Assembly (NCBI GenBank): GCA_946415705.1
Contig: CAMKTN010000012.1
Coordinates: 1-56,591 of the forward strand
Direction: 5' to 3'
DNA from: an uncultured Prevotellaceae bacterium
GTDB taxonomy: Bacteria > Bacteroidota > Bacteroidia > Bacteroidales > Bacteroidaceae
Length of the DNA stretch: 56,591 nt
Both the position numbers and the translations under genes were made by a program. Each line of letters opens with the position of its first letter. Position 1 is the first letter of the stretch. The notes beneath the pieces were generated by a model, which made no database searches, was not told the DNA's origin, and saw nothing but the letters and a program-made list of their open reading frames with translations. This document shows, piece after piece, positions 1 to 7,000 of this stretch.

Positions 1-29
1 TGTTTTAGATGGTTAATAATTGGGTTAAT

Positions 30-268
30 TAGGAGCCCCTTTTCCCGTTCTCCCCTTCTAGCTACCCTCTCCCACGGGAGAGGGGCTGGGGGTGAGGCTT
101 GCCTCGCTTCGCTCGAATGCTGGCGCCTTGCATTGTTGCGTTGCGTCCCGGGCAGGCTCCCCTCCCTAACAGGGGTAGCGAAGGTGTCAACGGGTTGACT
201 GAATGTCAAGCCGTCCTGAGTGACCGAAGCAGAACTCCTCTGCTGAGGACGGGCAAGGTCGGGGGTGG
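30..268. repeat. Cluster of GC-rich interspersed repeats
   Basis: Three partial copies of the G-rich palindromic repeat family are found elsewhere inside genes: about 60-100 (CCTCTCCC, ACGGGAGAGGGG, GGGGGTGAGG), 154-178 (CCCCTCCCTAACAGGGG) and 243-268 (GGTCGGGGGTGGGG). The family core is a C-rich arm, a short spacer, a complementary G-rich arm and a GGGGGTGGG tail. The 99-308 open frame across it has no protein-like composition and is not annotated. Confidence 0.6.
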
Positions 269-270
269 GG

Positions 271-330
271 CTACACCTATGTGCATTGGCCTTTGCAGTT
301 TGCTGTGAAGCGCTTCGATGCTTGGTGTGT
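271..330 (+). repeat. Dispersed 60-nt element, copy 1
   Basis: It aligns without gaps to the minus strand of 49321-49380, with 47 of 60 positions identical by eye. The ends are inverted (ACACC at the left, GGTGT at the right) and the palindrome AAGCGCTT is kept. A minus-strand TACCTTTG box lies about 15 nt to the right, so the element would sit at the 5' end of a leftward transcript. It could be a miniature mobile element or a structured leader. Confidence 0.5.
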
Positions 331-344
331 TGTTTTTCACAGTG

Positions 345-352
345 CAAAGGTA
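345..352 (-). promoter_or_regulatory. Promoter -7 box, leftward
   Basis: On the minus strand this reads TACCTTTG, matching the Bacteroidetes TAnnTTTG box. No clear -33 element was seen. It would transcribe the 271-330 element and a gene beyond the left edge of the window. Confidence 0.45.
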
Positions 353-411
353 CAACATTCCCATTGCGGTTCACGAATGTTTTGGCAACTTTTTTAGGAA
401 AAATTCAGTGG

Positions 412-574
412 GTAGTCATTAGCAGTCATTAGTCATTAGTCATTAAGGATTTCGGGAACGGATTTTTTCCTCACTAAATAGTATAATAATATATATATTA
501 TTATTATACTATTTAGTGCCGTTCCATCGGTGTTCTGTTTTTCTTAATGACTAATGACTAATGACTTAATGACT
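412..574. repeat. Nested inverted repeat
   Basis: The core at 472-518 is an AT-rich palindrome with 20-bp perfect arms (472-491 and 499-518). It is enclosed by GGAACGG inverted copies and then by arms made of tandem GTCATTA words at 412-446 and their reverse complement at 544-574. The whole could fold into one long hairpin. The GTCATTA array with the following AAGGATTT is repeated in direct orientation at 12207-12240. Confidence 0.7.
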
Positions 575-730
575 GCGTTTGTACAAGATGTAAATGATAA
601 CGTAAAAGAATACCTTATTATACAAATACTGCGCTCTTCTGAGCTGCCATCTATCTATAACGTAATACTCTGGTCTGCGTGGTACCCTTTTCGATTATTA
701 TGGTGGTATACTCTTCAATTACTATTTACA

Positions 731-755
731 TAACATATAATAATGGGGGGATGAT
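731..755. repeat. 25-bp dispersed repeat, copy 1
   Basis: It begins TAACATATAATAAT and ends GGATGAT. Near-identical copies lie at 5115-5139 and 6862-6886, each in the spacer upstream of an accessory gene. Confidence 0.65.
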
Positions 756-814
756 TCTTTCTGCCTCTCTGACCTCGCCGCATACTTTTTAGCCAGATAA
801 AAATGATGTGGTGA

Positions 815-868
815 GTGCGGAAAAATGTACATCGTGCATCGTACAATCGGAAATAATCATTATATTTG
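815..868 (+). promoter_or_regulatory. Promoter of the toxin-antitoxin operon
   Basis: TATATTTG at 861-868 matches the Bacteroidetes -7 box. GTGCGGAAAAATGT at 815-828 lies exactly 32 nt upstream of it. The same motif with the same 32-nt spacing precedes the FtsK-like gene (1489-1542), so the motif may be a shared upstream or operator element. The position of the box also sets the antitoxin start at 898 rather than 808. Confidence 0.6.
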
Positions 869-897
869 CCGCGAATATACAACAATACGTTAAGATT

Positions 898-1158
898 ATG
901 GCAGTAGCAACACCTATTTCCAAGCCGTCCCAGATGGTTATCACTCTGGAAGATAATGCGCTCGTGGCCGATATCAAACGGGCTCTGAAGATGATACGTG
1001 GCGTGGCATCGGTGCGGGTGGCTAACATCAGCGATGACAACACCATCACTCCTGTTATGCGACGTTCCATCAACAAAGCACGCCGAGAATATGCTAATGG
1101 CGAAACCATCAAGTGTAGCACCCCCGAGGAGATGCAACGCTATTTCGACAGCCTATGA
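898..1158 (+). CDS. Putative antitoxin of a YoeB-like pair
   Basis: This is an 86-residue protein. The frame is open from an ATG at 808, but the -7 box at 861-868 makes the ATG at 898 the better start. I see no strong domain signature; the acidic and basic character, the size and the position are those of a type II antitoxin. The stop overlaps the toxin start by four bases (ATGA), which implies translational coupling. Antitoxins of this type usually bind their toxin through the C-terminal half and repress the operon with the N-terminal half. That role is inferred from the neighbour; the sequence alone does not prove it. Confidence 0.65.
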   Translation: MAVATPISKPSQMVITLEDNALVADIKRALKMIRGVASVRVANISDDNTITPVMRRSINKARREYANGETIKCSTPEEMQRYFDSL

Positions 1159-1430
1159 TCTATACGATTGAGTACTCCAAGGAGGCTGACCAGACGTTGC
1201 GCAAGTGGAAAAAGTCCAACCCTCAGCTCTTCAAGAAAGCAACGAAGATCCTGATGGACATCATGCAGCATCCCCGCACGGGTTTGGGTCATCCTGAGGC
1301 GCTTGTCGGTGGCAATGACATCACCTATTCGCGCCACATCACAGCACACGACCGCATTATCTACGATATTTATGATGATCGCGTTACTGTACTTGTGGTT
1401 CAAGCCGAAGAACGTTATAACGATAAATAA
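1155..1430 (+). CDS. YoeB/Txe-family mRNA interferase toxin
   Basis: This 91-residue protein aligns over its whole length with YoeB, a ribosome-dependent mRNA endonuclease. E48 in GHPEAL and R67 in AHDRIIY correspond to the catalytic Glu46 and Arg65 of E. coli YoeB. The terminal His-Tyr pair is Arg87-Tyr88 here, so the residue matching the general acid/base His83 is replaced. The toxin may be weak, may use another residue, or may belong to a subfamily that lacks this His. The gene overlaps the antitoxin by four bases and the pair shares one promoter. No terminator is evident before the next promoter at 1535. Confidence 0.8.
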   Translation: MIYTIEYSKEADQTLRKWKKSNPQLFKKATKILMDIMQHPRTGLGHPEALVGGNDITYSRHITAHDRIIYDIYDDRVTVLVVQAEERYNDK

Positions 1431-1488
1431 ATCCTTTGCTCGGCCCTCTGGAACGCTTTACTCTTTAACCAGATACAAATGGGCGTAA

Positions 1489-1542
1489 GTGCGGAAAAAT
1501 GTCAGTTATAGGTCAGCGTATCAGAAAAGAGTTGTATATTTG
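1489..1542 (+). promoter_or_regulatory. Promoter of the FtsK-like gene
   Basis: TATATTTG at 1535-1542 is preceded, with exactly 32 nt between, by GTGCGGAAAAATGT at 1489-1502. Sequence further upstream (CCAGATA, AAAT) also matches the 793-805 region, so about 80 bp of promoter is shared with the toxin-antitoxin operon. Confidence 0.6.
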
Positions 1543-1563
1543 CAACGAAATAAATAACAACTT

Positions 1564-3768
1564 ATGGGCTGGAGATATAGAAAACGCATAAAGATAGCAC
1601 CTGGTATTCATTTAAATATCAGTAAAAGTGGTATCAGTACAACAATTGGTCCTCGTGGTGCTAGTGTTAATATAGGTCCCAATGGCACATACGTGAACAC
1701 TGGCATACCAGGCACCGGGTTGTATAATCGCCAGAAGATATCGACAAAAGCTAAAGAAAGGGCGTCCTCTAATACCTTATCCTCCGATAAGATGCACACA
1801 TATGGACGCAATAGTTTTCCTAAAAGGGGAAAGATTGAATTTGAAGTGGGGTGTATAATCCCGCTTTTAGTCCTCTTTTTCATTATCTTATTTGTCGCTA
1901 TTAATGTGCTTTCCAGTAGTGGTTTACTTACCAGCGGGGGACTTATTGTTGCAATTTTCCTTAGTGCGATAGTTGTGGGGCTGGTGTTTTTCCTCTTTAA
2001 TTCATGGATTAAGCTGTCCGTTAATGATGACAAAGAATCAGATTTTTTGGAAGAGGTGAGTCCTAATTTAACTCTTCCAAAGGATTTACCTGAAGCCAAC
2101 GAAGCTGCTGACACAGCAAATAGTAGTCGAGAAGATACAATTAGTAATGTTGCAGATGTGGGTGTACCTGTATCAGATGACGTAGCTGAAACCAGTCGGT
2201 CATATATCGCTGAAAATATAAAAGAAGAGGACGAAGTGGCAGAAGAGACGAATCAGCCATGTTCACCAGTAGAGTCTCTTGAACCTTATGACCCCAAGCT
2301 GGATCTGGAGTCATATAGGTACCCAACTATCAATTTGCTTAAAATCTACGATGTGGAGCCATATGCAGAAGATCTGAGAGACCAACTTATATATTTATTG
2401 AGGAGTTTCGGCGTAGAAATAAGCAGCATCAAGTGTACGGCAGGCCCACGAATTACGCTTTATGAGTTAACGTTGGCCCCAGGATTAAGTATCAGCCAAT
2501 TATATGGATTGGAGGACGACATAGCGCTATCGATGTGCTCCCATGACGTGAAGATTTCCCCAATTCGTGGGAAAGGGACTATCGGCATTTTCGTCCCTAA
2601 CCCCCGTCTCCAGATAGTGCCGATTTCAAAACTTTTCCAAAGCAGGAAATTTCAAGAAACAGTAATGGAACTGCCTTGTGCTTTGGGCCTGACGATAACT
2701 AACGAGGTGTTTATGTTCGACCTTTCCAAGGCTCCTCATCTACTCATTGCCGGTTCTGCAGGACAGGGTAAGTCGATAGCCTTGCATGTCATCATATGTT
2801 CCCTACTCTACAAGAAGCATCCATCAGAATTGAAGTTGGTGCTGATGGACCCCATGGGCACGGAATTCGCCCCCTATCAATTATTGGAAAAGCATTTCCT
2901 CGCAGCTGCACCATATATAGATTCCATTGTAAATAACGCTAGAGATGCCTTGACTACGCTTGCTAGCTTGATTACTGAAATGAATAAGCGCTACCGTTTG
3001 TTTGCTATGGCTGGTGCTCGCGAGATTAAGGAATATAATGAACTTTTCAGGAATCGGATGTTGAATCCGGCAAAAGGACATATCTTTATGCCAAGAATTG
3101 TTGTCGTCATTGATGCATACAATGTTCTGGCAATGGGGTATGAACAGGAGTTGATGCATGCGTTAACGGAACTCACAACAGGTGCACGTGCAGTCGGAAT
3201 TCATGTGATTATTGCAACCACCCGCCCCACCAGCGACATCATTTCTAGTACAATGAAATCACATATCCCCACGCGCATTTCGTTTGCGATGCCCGAGCGT
3301 ATTGATTCGCAGATTATTCTTGACGATAATGGTGCAGAAGAACTTATTGGGCCAGGTGATATGATTTTCAAAGACAAACGGTGGTTCGTTCGTATTCAGT
3401 GTGCTTTCGTGGATACTCCCGAGTTGGAGAAGATTGCCACTTTCATCGCCTGTCAGCAGAGTTACAATGCACCCTTTGCCCTACCGCGCATACCCATGGG
3501 GGACACTGACGAAACGGCCAACGTTGATATAAACCACCTTGACCCGTTGTTTGCAGATGTAGCACGTTACATAGTACAGACGCAGATAGCTTCCACTGCG
3601 TTAGTTCAGCGCGCATTCTCAATAGGTTACAATCGTGCAGGACGACTATTGGACCAGCTGGAAGCCGCAGGTATCGTAGGCCCTGCACGAGGAGCTAAAC
3701 CACGCGATGTACTCATACTGAACGAGGACTCACTCGATATGCTATTCAACAACCTTGGGTATTTTTAA
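1564..3768 (+). CDS. DUF4236 / FtsK-SpoIIIE-like membrane ATPase
   Basis: 734 residues. Residues 1-60 are a DUF4236 domain (MGWRYRKRIKIAPG, then glycine-rich strands). Two hydrophobic segments follow at about 97-150 and an acidic linker at 160-240. The rest aligns with FtsK: Walker A GSAGQGKS at 397-404, MDPMGTE at 428 where FtsK has DPK, and a C-terminal winged helix (about 660-734) like the FtsK gamma domain. The Walker B stretch reads VVVIDAYNVL, so the catalytic Glu after Asp517 is Ala518. FtsK proteins pump double-stranded DNA. The lost Glu suggests a slow or non-hydrolysing motor, or a regulatory protein. It follows the toxin-antitoxin pair and has its own promoter. The DUF4236 fusion sets it apart from the chromosomal FtsK. 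Confidence 0.75.
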   Translation: MGWRYRKRIKIAPGIHLNISKSGISTTIGPRGASVNIGPNGTYVNTGIPGTGLYNRQKISTKAKERASSNTLSSDKMHTYGRNSFPKRGKIEFEVGCIIPLLVLFFIILFVAINVLSSSGLLTSGGLIVAIFLSAIVVGLVFFLFNSWIKLSVNDDKESDFLEEVSPNLTLPKDLPEANEAADTANSSREDTISNVADVGVPVSDDVAETSRSYIAENIKEEDEVAEETNQPCSPVESLEPYDPKLDLESYRYPTINLLKIYDVEPYAEDLRDQLIYLLRSFGVEISSIKCTAGPRITLYELTLAPGLSISQLYGLEDDIALSMCSHDVKISPIRGKGTIGIFVPNPRLQIVPISKLFQSRKFQETVMELPCALGLTITNEVFMFDLSKAPHLLIAGSAGQGKSIALHVIICSLLYKKHPSELKLVLMDPMGTEFAPYQLLEKHFLAAAPYIDSIVNNARDALTTLASLITEMNKRYRLFAMAGAREIKEYNELFRNRMLNPAKGHIFMPRIVVVIDAYNVLAMGYEQELMHALTELTTGARAVGIHVIIATTRPTSDIISSTMKSHIPTRISFAMPERIDSQIILDDNGAEELIGPGDMIFKDKRWFVRIQCAFVDTPELEKIATFIACQQSYNAPFALPRIPMGDTDETANVDINHLDPLFADVARYIVQTQIASTALVQRAFSIGYNRAGRLLDQLEAAGIVGPARGAKPRDVLILNEDSLDMLFNNLGYF

Positions 3769-3861
3769 AGTGCGAGGCGAACGGGGAAATAGTGTTTTTT
3801 TTCACAAAAAGATGACGTTAAAGCGGAGAATAATGAGGTTATTGAAAAAGAAAGACGGGAT

Positions 3862-5043
3862 ATGACGGAGCATGCAAAATGGCAATGGCAACAAGAGGGC
3901 ACGTCATGGAAAGGCATCGGCATCTATCATGTCACGCTGACGGTGCCGACGCGTGAGGCACTGTTGGGTACGCTCGTCATCCCCAATAACGACCCCGCTG
4001 AAGCCAGGGTGGAGCAGACGGAACTGGGGAGGGCGCTATTGGCTTGCCAACGCTCTGTCCCCATATTTCATCCTGAAATTCAGATTCTGCAATATTGCCT
4101 CATGCTAGACCATCTGCATAGCATTTGGTATGTTCGCAGTCCAATGAAGGAGAGCATCCGCTATGTGGCTCAAGGCTTCTGGAGAGCTGCGAAGAAGGCA
4201 GGGCGGGCATATAGCTATATTAATGCCTGCCTAACAGGCAGACCAATGAACGAAAGGGATGGATTGCCAATGAACGAAAGGGGCCTTGATTGGTCTGCTC
4301 TTTCGTCCCTTGCTCCGACTGACAGCCGGGGAAACCCGCGATTGCCAATGAACGAAAGGGGCCTTGATTGGTCTGCTCTTTCGTCCCTTGCTTCGGCTGA
4401 CAGCCGTGGAAACCCGCTCCGCGAACTTCTGGATGGCGACACCTACAGCCATCTTTCCCCCATCTTCACCGAGGTTCCATTTATTCGCTCATTGTCGCGA
4501 AAAGGCCAGTTGCAAACCATGATCCGCTATGTTCAGATGAACCCCGAACGACTGGCGACCAAGCGGCTAAAGCCAGGCTATTTCCGTGTGCAGAAGGACA
4601 TCGAGATTGGAGGTCGAAGGTATGACGGTGTGGGCAATGTGGCGCTGCTGACGCAGGCGCGCTATGATGTTGTTCATGTGCGCAGTGCTATGGTGGAAGA
4701 GGCTAAGCATGGTGATGCTTCACGGCTGCGCGATTACATGAATTCGCGTGTGCTGCTGGCTCGGAGCGGGGTGGTGATGGTCTCGCCTTTTATCTCGCCT
4801 CAGGAGAAGCAGGTGCAGCAGGTGCTCATGTGCGAAGGGCATCCCATCATCTGTCTTACAGACAATGGTTTCCGCGACTACTATAAGCCTGCCGATTCGC
4901 TGTTCGAAGCTTGTGCCGCAGGCCGATTGCTTATCCTCAGTCCTTGGCCGTATGATGCCGGTAAAAGGCATATCAGCCGCGCGGATTGTATGGCACTGAA
5001 TGCCATGGCAGAGGAGATTTGCAAGCACCTTTCTACCTCATGA
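3862..5043 (+). CDS. RAYT-type HUH transposase with SLOG-like C-terminus
   Basis: 393 residues. MLDHLHSIW has the HUH metal site (H84, H86) and RYVQMNP supplies the likely catalytic Tyr223, as in REP-associated tyrosine transposases (Y1_Tnp). These enzymes cut and join single-stranded DNA at palindromic repeats. Residues ~128-186 are a low-complexity insertion made of an in-frame tandem repeat (see 4242-4418). Residues ~240-393 are not needed for a RAYT: GVVMVSPFISPQEK, the glycine turns and GRLLILSPW followed by ISRADCMALNAMAEEIC look like a DprA/SLOG Rossmann fold, by pattern only. The gene stands alone and ends at a strong terminator. Palindromic elements in this genome are possible substrates; that is inference. 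Confidence 0.75.
   Translation: MTEHAKWQWQQEGTSWKGIGIYHVTLTVPTREALLGTLVIPNNDPAEARVEQTELGRALLACQRSVPIFHPEIQILQYCLMLDHLHSIWYVRSPMKESIRYVAQGFWRAAKKAGRAYSYINACLTGRPMNERDGLPMNERGLDWSALSSLAPTDSRGNPRLPMNERGLDWSALSSLASADSRGNPLRELLDGDTYSHLSPIFTEVPFIRSLSRKGQLQTMIRYVQMNPERLATKRLKPGYFRVQKDIEIGGRRYDGVGNVALLTQARYDVVHVRSAMVEEAKHGDASRLRDYMNSRVLLARSGVVMVSPFISPQEKQVQQVLMCEGHPIICLTDNGFRDYYKPADSLFEACAAGRLLILSPWPYDAGKRHISRADCMALNAMAEEICKHLSTS
4242..4418 (+). repeat. In-frame 78-bp tandem repeat inside the RAYT gene
   Basis: Two copies with a period of 78 bp (26 codons) lie at 4263-4340 and 4341-4418, differing at a few bases, and a partial copy (CCAATGAACGAAAGGG) lies at 4243-4258. Each encodes MNERGLDWSALSSLA followed by DSRGNP. 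A small palindrome TGCCTAACAGGCA lies just before, at 4227-4240. The frame is kept. Confidence 0.85.
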
Positions 5044-5074
5044 ACTCATGTGCAGTGCATGATAAAAATCCCCA

Positions 5075-5104
5075 AGCGCCTCACCCTGAGGCGCTTTCTT
5101 TTTT
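5075..5104 (+). terminator. Rho-independent terminator of the RAYT gene
   Basis: Stem AGCGCCTCA (5075-5083), loop CCC, TGAGGCGCT (5087-5095), followed by a T-rich run. It lies 31 nt after the stop codon. Confidence 0.85.
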
Positions 5105-5114
5105 GCGCGTATTT

Positions 5115-5139
5115 TAACATATAATAATAGGCGGATGAT
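5115..5139. repeat. 25-bp dispersed repeat, copy 2
   Basis: Same element as 731-755 and 6862-6886, starting about ten bases after a terminator T-run and a GCGCGTA motif. Confidence 0.65.
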
Positions 5140-5179
5140 GGTGACGTTGATAAAATAGTTCTGCCCCTCCATCATAGCA

Positions 5180-5208
5180 GAAGGCCACCCCAAAGGTGGC
5201 CTTCTTTC
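5180..5208 (+). terminator. Hairpin, possible second terminator
   Basis: GAAGGCCACC (5180-5189) pairs with GGTGGCCTTC (5195-5204); the T-run after it is short (TTTCGG). No gene ends just upstream, so it may insulate the next promoter or be part of a repeat. Confidence 0.55.
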
Positions 5209-5230
5209 GGTGTGATTTGTTAATTAATTG

Positions 5231-5310
5231 GAAAAACGGACGAAAACCCGCTAATACATATTAGAAAAACGGACAAAATGGCTTATCTTTGCATTGGAAA
5301 AACGGACAAA
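5231..5310 (+). promoter_or_regulatory. Promoter with three phased repeats
   Basis: TATCTTTG (5284-5291) with TTAG 19 nt upstream (5261-5264) fits the Bacteroidetes promoter. GAAAAACGGACAAA or a one-base variant starts at 5231, 5264 and 5297, a strict 33-bp period (about three helical turns) spanning upstream, core and start-proximal DNA. This looks like an operator array. It also shows that the ATG at 5278 lies inside the promoter. Confidence 0.65.
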
Positions 5311-5313
5311 GAT

Positions 5314-6663
5314 ATGCTTAAACGAAAAATTGACAGCTATTTAGAGCAGTTTTACAAGCGGACAAACAAGGCACTGCTAGTGACTGGAGCCCGGCAGACG
5401 GGTAAGTCGTTCTCGATACGTCAATATGGAACGACTCATTACGAAAATTTCGTGGAGATCAACTTCATAGAGAAGCCCGATGCAGCAGAGATTCTGAAAG
5501 GGGCGAAAAGCAGTCAGGACATCCTGGTAAGGCTGTCGCTGCTGACGAGTACGCCGCTGGTCGCTGGAAAAACGCTCGTGTTCTTCGACGAAGTGCAGGA
5601 GTGCCCTGAGATCGTGACAGCCATTAAGTTTCTGGTGGATGAGGGCAGCTATCGTTACATCCTGAGCGGTTCGCTGCTTGGCGTGGAGTTACGGAACCTG
5701 CGTTCCGAGCCCGTGGGCTATATGGACGTGAAGGATATGTATCCGTTGGATCTCGAAGAATTCTTCATGGCGATGGGAGTGTCGCGGCAGGCGACGGACG
5801 GTCTACAAAAGGCTTTCGAAGAGCAACAGCCTGTGGACGAGTTTGTTCACAAGAAGATGATGGAGCTGTTCAGACTTTATCTCATCGTGGGCGGCATGCC
5901 TGCGGCTGTACAGAAATACATCGACACGCATAATCTGCAAGACGTCATGGCTGAACAGCAGGCCATCATCAGATTGTATAAGCGCGACATTACGAAATAT
6001 GACAAGAACCACAAGCTATATATCGACGAGATTTTCGACCTGATACCATCAGAACTGAACGCGAAGAACAAGCGCTTTATCCTGAAGGACTTGAACGAGA
6101 ACCTGAAATTCTCGCGCTATGAGAACAGTTTCCTGTGGCTGAAGAATGCTGGCGTGGCACTGCCTACGTATAACGTGGAAGAGCCTGTGGTGCCGCTGAA
6201 ACTGTCGCGCAGCAGAAACCTGTTCAAGTTGTTTCAGAGTGACATCGGGCTGTTGGCGTGTCAGTATGCCGAAGGTATCCAGTTGCGTATCATTAACGAT
6301 GAGAAGGGCATCAACTATGGCGCGATTTTCGAGAATGTGGTGGCTCAGGAACTTCAGGCCCACGGCTTCGAACTCTACTACTTCAACAGCAAGAAGCAGG
6401 GCGAACTGGACTTCATCATCGAGAAGGACGGCCACACGCTGCCCATAGAGGTGAAGTCGGGCAAGGACTATCAGCGCCACAACGCCTTGAACAACGTGAT
6501 GGGCAATGCCGACTACGGAATTCCTCGTGCCCTGGTGTTCTGTAATGACAACGTAAGCACAAGCGGAAATATCGTCTATCTGCCCATCTATCTGGTAGCC
6601 TATCTGAAGAAGGAGGTCATTGGCGAGGTGATTTACGACGTAGATTTGGAGGGGATTGGTTGA
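5314..6663 (+). CDS. AAA_14 / DUF4143 ATPase
   Basis: 449 residues from the ATG at 5314. An in-frame ATG at 5278 is rejected because the -7 box lies at 5284-5291. Walker A GARQTGKS is at 25-32, Walker B LVFFDEVQEC near 88-97, and the C-terminal DUF4143 part contains ELDFIIEKDGHTLPIEVKSG, the D...ExK pattern of a PD-(D/E)XK nuclease fold. Such proteins are common and expanded in Bacteroidetes. Their role is not settled; mobile-element or defence-related functions are plausible. The gene is transcribed alone, from a promoter with phased repeats to a strong terminator. Confidence 0.85.
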   Translation: MLKRKIDSYLEQFYKRTNKALLVTGARQTGKSFSIRQYGTTHYENFVEINFIEKPDAAEILKGAKSSQDILVRLSLLTSTPLVAGKTLVFFDEVQECPEIVTAIKFLVDEGSYRYILSGSLLGVELRNLRSEPVGYMDVKDMYPLDLEEFFMAMGVSRQATDGLQKAFEEQQPVDEFVHKKMMELFRLYLIVGGMPAAVQKYIDTHNLQDVMAEQQAIIRLYKRDITKYDKNHKLYIDEIFDLIPSELNAKNKRFILKDLNENLKFSRYENSFLWLKNAGVALPTYNVEEPVVPLKLSRSRNLFKLFQSDIGLLACQYAEGIQLRIINDEKGINYGAIFENVVAQELQAHGFELYYFNSKKQGELDFIIEKDGHTLPIEVKSGKDYQRHNALNNVMGNADYGIPRALVFCNDNVSTSGNIVYLPIYLVAYLKKEVIGEVIYDVDLEGIG

Positions 6664-6674
6664 GTCTTTCCCAG

Positions 6675-6700
6675 CGGCTGATGATTTTCAGCCGTTTTTT
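6675..6700 (+). terminator. Rho-independent terminator of the DUF4143 gene
   Basis: CGGCTGA, a six-base loop and TCAGCCG, then six T. The sequence onward (GTGCGCGTAAA, AATAA) is repeated, with a decayed stem, at 49492-49536 upstream of the sulfatase. Confidence 0.85.
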
Positions 6701-6817
6701 GTGCGCGTAAAGAAATAAATTGTACTGAACTTTTCTTCTTCGCCACAAAAGAGCCTTGGAGCGAGTTTGGCAGCATTGTGGCGCTGTAGGGACTGGCGTT
6801 ACTTCATACAATAAACG

Positions 6818-6850
6818 GATGTGCTTCATGATGAGGCACATCTTTTTTTT
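6818..6850 (+). terminator. Terminator-like hairpin without an upstream gene
   Basis: GATGTGC (6818-6824) pairs with GCACATC (6836-6842), followed by a run of eight T. Nothing between 6701 and 6817 looks coding, so either a short untranslated RNA ends here or this is part of the repeat cassette that also holds the 6862-6886 element. Confidence 0.6.
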
Positions 6851-6861
6851 GTGCGAATTTT

Positions 6862-6886
6862 TAACATATAATAATGGGCGGATGAT
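6862..6886. repeat. 25-bp dispersed repeat, copy 3
   Basis: Same element as 731-755 and 5115-5139, about ten bases after a terminator T-run and a GTGCG motif. Confidence 0.65.
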
Positions 6887-6910
6887 GGTGGGGATTCGGA
6901 AAAAAGTTCG

Positions 6911-6918
6911 TACCTTTG
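6911..6918 (+). promoter_or_regulatory. Promoter -7 box of the 7001 gene
   Basis: TACCTTTG fits TAnnTTTG, 82 nt before the start codon. An A-rich CGGAAAAAAG block lies just upstream; no good -33 TTTG was seen. Confidence 0.5.
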
Positions 6919-7000
6919 CCTCGTTTTCCGCCGCACAAAAATGGGTTGCTTGGAGGGCAGGATAATTAACTAATTTATTAACATTCTCATAAGCTGTTTT

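Larger units (their letters stand above)
1..897. other. Gene-free left flank
   Basis: I find no convincing gene here. In order the stretch holds a GC-rich repeat cluster (about 30-268), one copy of a 60-nt dispersed element (271-330), a minus-strand promoter-like box (345-352), a nested inverted repeat (412-574), a spacer with nothing recognisable (575-730), a 25-bp dispersed repeat (731-755) and the promoter of the toxin-antitoxin pair (815-868). The minus-facing box suggests that the gene left of the window is read leftwards. Confidence 0.7.

Noticed and set aside
99..308. 69-codon open frame in the left flank
   Set aside because: It runs through the GC-rich repeats and the 60-nt element, has no protein-like pattern and no promoter or ribosome-binding context.
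575..730. Possible gene remnant on the minus strand (IEEYTTIIIEKGTTQTRVLR)
   Set aside because: Only about 24 codons, no start codon, and no family I recognise; chance is as likely.
4242..4422. CRISPR-like repeat
   Set aside because: The repeats are contiguous, in frame within a transposase gene, and lack unique spacers.
5231..5310. Short CRISPR array (three 14-bp repeats at 33-bp spacing)
   Set aside because: Repeats are too short, the intervals contain a promoter and no cas gene is near; operator sites fit better.
6701..6817. tRNA or known small RNA before the terminator-like hairpin
   Set aside because: No cloverleaf, T-loop GTTC or CCA end could be fitted; left as unassigned.
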